A DNA stretch of 19,954 nucleotides from NCBI GenBank assembly GCA_003696125.1, contig RFHZ01000189.1:1-19954 (forward strand), given 5' to 3'. The translations under genes and the position numbers were made by a program. Within the stretch, counting starts at the first letter, position 1. Each line of letters starts with the position of its first letter. This stretch comes from Nitrospinota bacterium. GTDB lineage: Bacteria > Tectomicrobia > Entotheonellia > J063. Under the pieces are notes generated by a model. It did no database searches. It had not been told where the DNA came from and saw nothing but the letters and a program-made list of their open reading frames with translations. This document shows positions 17,064 to 19,954 of the stretch, piece after piece.

Positions 17064-17153
17064 TCTGACCGGAAAGGGTGACGCTATCCGGATTTTCTCT
17101 ATCCACTACCAGCCGGGTCTGGTCCGCTTACACCAGGAGAGAAGCGGGGAGAG

Positions 17154-17363
17154 TCAGGCAAAGGACGTTGTTTTGAGGGGAGAGGGAGCAGAGATGCGCC
17201 GAAGCAGATCGCGAGCCATTTGGGCTTTATGCGACATCTGGTGTGTATCGTAATATGGGATAGCGACCTTCAGGGCATCCAGAATGATCTGGATTTCCAT
17301 GCCCTGAAACCCTAACCCTTCCCAAAATTCATTCCGGTTAAGGATTTCGATTTTCCGTACCAT
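17154..17363 (-). CDS. Small hypothetical protein
   Basis: A 69-residue reading frame of unknown function. I do not recognise a family. Support for it being real: ATG 17363 has a good SD (AGGAGG, about eight bases upstream), and a plausible promoter lies about 130 bases further up on the same strand. The composition is that of a normal soluble protein, with amphipathic helical stretches (about 23-36, MEIQIILDALKVAI, and 45-57, HKAQMARDLLRRI). There is no signal peptide, membrane segment or cysteine. It lies between aconitase and the thiolase operon, diverging from the latter. Just after the stop a weak stem (CCGCTT/AAGCGG) is visible without a clear T-run. Confidence 0.5.
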   Translation of the reverse strand: MVRKIEILNRNEFWEGLGFQGMEIQIILDALKVAIPYYDTHQMSHKAQMARDLLRRISAPSPLKTTSFA

Positions 17364-17471
17364 AGGCCTGCCCTCCTGGGGGAAGAGAAGAGATCATCCC
17401 CTCCTCTTCACCGGTCTCTGGGGTTGGGACGAAACCTCTTCATGCTGGCGTCCCTGGCTAATCAGCTCGCT

Positions 17472-17485
17472 TAAAGCGCGCTTTA
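17472..17485. promoter_or_regulatory. Perfect 14-base palindrome at a transcription start, possible operator
   Basis: TAAAGCGCGCTTTA is a perfect dyad without a spacer. It lies just downstream of the minus-strand -10 box (17491-17496), covering the predicted start site of the small-ORF transcript, a classic position for a repressor site. No regulator gene is adjacent. Confidence 0.4.
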
Positions 17486-17490
17486 CGCTT

Positions 17491-17518
17491 ATTATACCTA
17501 TCTTCCTGCCGATAGCAA
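17491..17518 (-). promoter_or_regulatory. Promoter toward the small hypothetical gene
   Basis: On the minus strand TTGCTA (17518-17513), a 16-base spacer and a perfect TATAAT (17496-17491). Transcription would begin near 17484, inside the palindrome, leaving a leader of about 120 bases before ATG 17363. Confidence 0.5.
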
Positions 17519-17551
17519 GAGGAATTTGCAGGAGGATCTGCTCTTATAAGG

Positions 17552-17581
17552 TTGCTCTTCCTGAGCAGGGGAGGATATAAT
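17552..17581 (+). promoter_or_regulatory. Promoter for the thiolase-DUF35 operon
   Basis: A perfect -10 box TATAAT (17576-17581) is preceded at 18 bases by TTGCTC (17552-17557), a weak -35. The predicted start is near 17588, about 40 bases before the thiolase ATG. The weak -35 suggests that an activator may assist. Confidence 0.5.
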
Positions 17582-17625
17582 CTACTGCAAATGGAGTGGA
17601 GAGAAAGAGAGAAGGAGGAGTGGGA

Positions 17626-18783
17626 ATGCATCAGGTCTCTATCATCGGTATCGGTTCGACCCCCTTTGGTAAGCTGGAAGGGATGAGTATCAAAGAGCTC
17701 GCTGTGCAGGCCTGCCTGGAAGCGATTCACGATGCAGGCATCGAGAAAAAACTGCTGGGGGCCTTCTACCTGGGGAACTTTGCCGCGGGGAGCCTGGCCG
17801 GACAGGAAGCCCTGGCACCCATGGTGGCCAATGCCCTGGGACTTCCCAATATCCCCTGTACCAAGGTCGAGGGAGCCTGCGCCTCGGCAGGTATCGCCTT
17901 GCGTCACGGCTACCTCCTCATCGCCACCGGCCAGTGTGACTTTGTGCTGGTGGCCGGGGTAGAGAAGATGACAGCGGTGGATACGGCCAGGGTGACCGAG
18001 GCGCTCGCCTCGGCTGCCGATGCGGAGATGGATGGCCGGGCCGGCCTCACCTTCCCCGGGGTCTTTGCCATGGCCATGCAGCGGCACATGTACGAGTACG
18101 GGACCACGCGGGAACAGGTGGCTCTCGTGGCGGTGAAGAATCATGAGAACGGGTTGCAGAATCCTATGGCCCAGTATCGCAAACCGGTTACCGTGCAGGA
18201 AGTGTTGGAATCCCGCCTGATTGCCGACCCGCTGCGACTCTACGACTGCTGCCCGATTTCGGACGGAGCGGCTGCCGTGGTCCTCTGTGCGGCGGAACGG
18301 GCCAGGGAGTTCTCTCCAAAGCCGGTCGATATCATCGGGTCCGGACATGCCATCGGACCGGGGTCCCTGGCCGAGACAGATGATCTGACCAGGTTTGAGG
18401 TAACCGTACGCGCGGCCAGAGAGGCGTACACGATGGCTGAACTCGGTCCCGAGGATATCGACGTGGTGGAGCTACACGACTGCTTTACCATCGCCGAGAT
18501 CATCGACAGCGAGGATCTCGGGTTTTTCCCCAAAGGCGAGGGAGGCAGGGCCGTGGCTGAAGGGAAAACCCGGATCGATGGAACGATCCCTATCAACCCG
18601 AGTGGTGGACTCCTCTCCAAAGGTCACCCGGTCGGGGCAACCGGCCTGGGACAGGTGTACGAGATCGTCCGGCAACTGCGTGGTGAAGCCCCCAACCAGA
18701 TCAAAGGGGCAGAGATCGGGCTGGCCCATAACCTGGGAGGAACCGGGGTGGTAGGGACGGTACACATCCTGCGGCGGAGATAG
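17626..18783 (+). CDS. SCP2-type thiolase family protein (acetyl-CoA acetyltransferase-like)
   Basis: This 385-residue protein has the thiolase fold of the SCP-x/archaeal thiolase branch. It may cleave or form 3-ketoacyl-CoA. The nucleophilic cysteine is Cys85 in VEGACASAG. HDCF (284-287) replaces the NEAF of classical thiolases. SGGLLSKGHPVGATG (326-340) carries the GHP histidine His334. The usual C-terminal CxG is absent and HNLGGTG (368-374) stands there, as in archaeal thiolases, where the cysteine of HDC is thought to act as acid/base. ATG 17626 has SD GAAGGAGGAG; an in-frame GTG at 17596 would bury it. The DUF35 gene follows after 30 bases, a pairing known from archaeal thiolase/HMG-CoA synthase complexes and from steroid side-chain retro-aldolases, so an aldolase role is a possible alternative. 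All the thiolase residues named are present. Confidence 0.92.
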   Translation: MHQVSIIGIGSTPFGKLEGMSIKELAVQACLEAIHDAGIEKKLLGAFYLGNFAAGSLAGQEALAPMVANALGLPNIPCTKVEGACASAGIALRHGYLLIATGQCDFVLVAGVEKMTAVDTARVTEALASAADAEMDGRAGLTFPGVFAMAMQRHMYEYGTTREQVALVAVKNHENGLQNPMAQYRKPVTVQEVLESRLIADPLRLYDCCPISDGAAAVVLCAAERAREFSPKPVDIIGSGHAIGPGSLAETDDLTRFEVTVRAAREAYTMAELGPEDIDVVELHDCFTIAEIIDSEDLGFFPKGEGGRAVAEGKTRIDGTIPINPSGGLLSKGHPVGATGLGQVYEIVRQLRGEAPNQIKGAEIGLAHNLGGTGVVGTVHILRRR

Positions 18784-18813
18784 CTACTTCCCGAGAGAGA
18801 GGAGGGATGAAAA

Positions 18814-19146
18814 TTGACCAACCAGGAAGGCATGGGGGTACAGGGGTGGCGTTGTACGCGATGCGGACACCACTACGCCATGTCCCGGCGTGTGTGCAGG
18901 GAGTGTGGAGGAGAGGAGCTGGAAACGGTTTCGCTGGGGAGGGAAGGGACGATCTATGCTTTTACCACCATCCGCGTCCCACCTGCCCGCTGGCAGGAGA
19001 AAGCCCCCTATACCGTGGCGGTTATCGATATGGAGGCGGGGGGACGCCTGACCGGTGTGGTACAGGCACGACCAGAAGAGATGGCCATCGGGAAGCGGGT
19101 ACGGGCTGTCCGCTCTGAAGAGGGGGTGTATATCTTCCGTCTTTGA
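18814..19146 (+). CDS. DUF35 zinc-ribbon/OB-fold protein, thiolase partner
   Basis: This 110-residue protein has an N-terminal zinc ribbon with Cys14, Cys17, Cys28 and Cys31 (CxxC, ten residues, CxxC), then an OB-fold domain (about 45-110; GTIYAFTTIRVPP and YTVAVIDMEAGGRLTG). DUF35 proteins bind SCP2-type thiolases and related acyltransferases and can channel CoA thioesters. The start is TTG 18814, seven bases after SD AGGAGGG. An in-frame TGA at 18808-18810 rules out a longer form; the ATG at 18807 is in another frame. Only 13 residues precede the first cysteine, whereas many family members have about 25-30 with a helical segment, so the N-terminus is short. Confidence 0.88.
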   Translation: MTNQEGMGVQGWRCTRCGHHYAMSRRVCRECGGEELETVSLGREGTIYAFTTIRVPPARWQEKAPYTVAVIDMEAGGRLTGVVQARPEEMAIGKRVRAVRSEEGVYIFRL

Positions 19147-19187
19147 AGGAGGCGTCAGCAGGTGAACCAGGAGGGGAAGGAATACGG

Positions 19188-19216
19188 TTGGCAAAGTGGA
19201 GGAGAGAGGGTATAAT
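19188..19216 (+). promoter_or_regulatory. Strong promoter for the S41 protease gene
   Basis: TTGGCA (19188-19193), a 17-base spacer and a perfect TATAAT (19211-19216). The predicted start is near 19223, giving a leader of about 65 bases before ATG 19289. No terminator is visible between the DUF35 stop and this promoter, so readthrough is possible. Confidence 0.65.
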
Positions 19217-19288
19217 GTGGCAAGGATCAATAAAAGGAAAATCTTCCCGCATGATATCCCCGCCAGGGAAATAAAGAGGAGTTTCTCT

Positions 19289-19954
19289 ATGAGAAGATGG
19301 AGGGTAAGAGGCGTCGCCAGCATTCTCCTGCTTATACTCTTGCTCCTGCTTGTTCCCGCCTCTGAACGTACGATCGCCATTCAACATGCCCCGGAGACGG
19401 TCACCGATTTTGATCTGGCTTCCTCCTCCTTGCTCCCACGTGTGGTGAGATACATCGACAGGTATTATGTGGACCCAGAGCGGATCAAACCCAAGGAGAT
19501 GCTGAAGAGCGCCCTGAACCAGCTCGAATTACGAGTGGCAGAGATTCAGGTCGATTTCCTCGAGGGAACCGATCTGGTGCTCATGCACATCGACCAGGCC
19601 ACAAAGACGTTTTCCCTCAGGAAGGTCACGAGCTTACCGGCCCTGGTAGAGGCCATGCAGCAGATCTTTCGTTTTATCCAGCAGCACCTTCCCCTCTCCC
19701 TTTCCCCACAGGATATCCAGTACGCCGCCCTCAACGGGATGCTCCGTGCCCTTGATCCCCACTCTGCCCTCCTTGTTCCCGAGGCCTTCAGTGAATTCCG
19801 GGTAGAGAGTACCGGCAGCTTTGGTGGTCTCGGGATGGTGGTAGGAATCCGGGATGGACAGTTAACCGTCATCGCCCCTCTGGAGGGGACACCGGCCTAT
19901 AAAGCCGGATTGAAAGCCCGAGACCGCATCATTCAGATCGAAGACGAATCGACC
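19289..19954 (+). CDS. S41 family C-terminal processing protease (CtpA-like), N-terminal part
   Basis: A frame open to the window end gives the first 222 residues of a tail-specific protease, which cleaves C-termini of periplasmic or envelope proteins. Residues 1-25 are a signal peptide or membrane anchor (MRRWRVRG, then a leucine-rich core). The N-terminal helical region contains YAALNGMLRALDPHSALL (145-162), a hallmark of these proteases. GSFGGLGMVV (176-185) opens the PDZ domain, with VIAPLEGTPAYKAGLKA (194-210) and DRIIQIEDE (212-220). The catalytic Ser/Lys domain lies beyond the window. SD AGAGGAG is seven bases before ATG 19289. The region at about 75-140 is not familiar to me; LRVAEIQVDFLEG and SLPALVEAMQQIFRFI may be lineage-specific. 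Confidence 0.9.
   Translation, partial: MRRWRVRGVASILLLILLLLLVPASERTIAIQHAPETVTDFDLASSSLLPRVVRYIDRYYVDPERIKPKEMLKSALNQLELRVAEIQVDFLEGTDLVLMHIDQATKTFSLRKVTSLPALVEAMQQIFRFIQQHLPLSLSPQDIQYAALNGMLRALDPHSALLVPEAFSEFRVESTGSFGGLGMVVGIRDGQLTVIAPLEGTPAYKAGLKARDRIIQIEDEST

Noticed and set aside
17408-17443. Possible 11-residue leader peptide (MKRFRPNPRDR) on the minus strand ahead of the small gene
   Set aside because: There is no SD in front of it and no attenuator structure to go with it.
1-19954. CRISPR, tRNA, rRNA, IS element or attachment site
   Set aside because: No regularly spaced repeats, cloverleaf-like sequence, transposase or integrase motifs were found on either strand.

Overview
The window is bacterial chromosomal DNA, dense in genes, with mostly strong purine-rich Shine-Dalgarno (SD) sequences and recognisable sigma70-type promoters. 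Both solute-binding proteins carry ordinary Sec signal peptides with no lipobox cysteine. This points to a diderm (Gram-negative-type) cell with a periplasm. An acyl-CoA ligase, an acyl-CoA dehydrogenase, an SCP2-type thiolase with a DUF35 partner and an oxygen-labile class I fumarase subunit suggest a metabolically versatile degrader of organic acids. I cannot name the lineage; groups such as Desulfobacterota, NC10 or Tectomicrobia would fit, but this is only an impression. No rRNA, tRNA, CRISPR array, transposase or prophage gene was seen, and no gene-free stretch exceeds 300 bases.

Layout. (1) 1-2199: a DUF309 protein on the minus strand (its C-terminus lies outside the window) diverges from an AMP-forming acyl-CoA ligase. 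(2) 2320-5424: a polar amino-acid (glutamate/aspartate-like) ABC importer on the plus strand, in the order ATPase, binding protein, permease, permease. The last permease is broken by a frameshift. (3) 11126-5426, minus strand: a nitrate/sulfonate/taurine-type ABC importer in the order binding protein, ATPase, two related permeases, followed closely by an acyl-CoA dehydrogenase. A terminator-like hairpin comes next, then a class I fumarase/tartrate-dehydratase alpha subunit without its beta partner. (4) 11403-14138, plus strand: a zinc alcohol dehydrogenase and a DHA2-type MFS exporter, ended by a hairpin terminator. (5) 16977-14227, minus strand: aconitase A. (6) 17363-17154, minus strand: a small unknown protein, divergent from the SCP2-type thiolase and DUF35 protein pair at 17626-19146. 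(7) 19289 to the end: the N-terminal part of an S41 (CtpA-type) processing protease.

How the genes fit together. The minus-strand importer and the acyl-CoA dehydrogenase look like one operon, so the imported compound is probably a carboxylate or something converted to an acyl-CoA. The acyl-CoA ligase, dehydrogenase and thiolase could act in the same type of pathway but are in separate transcription units. Aconitase and the fumarase subunit link to the TCA cycle. Nothing here is clearly a new defence or mobile system. The points most worth a second look are the frameshifted permease, the orphan fumarase alpha subunit, the altered catalytic-base positions in the acyl-CoA dehydrogenase, the short DUF35 partner, the palindrome at the small-ORF promoter, and a promoter whose -10 box overlaps the ribosome binding site.
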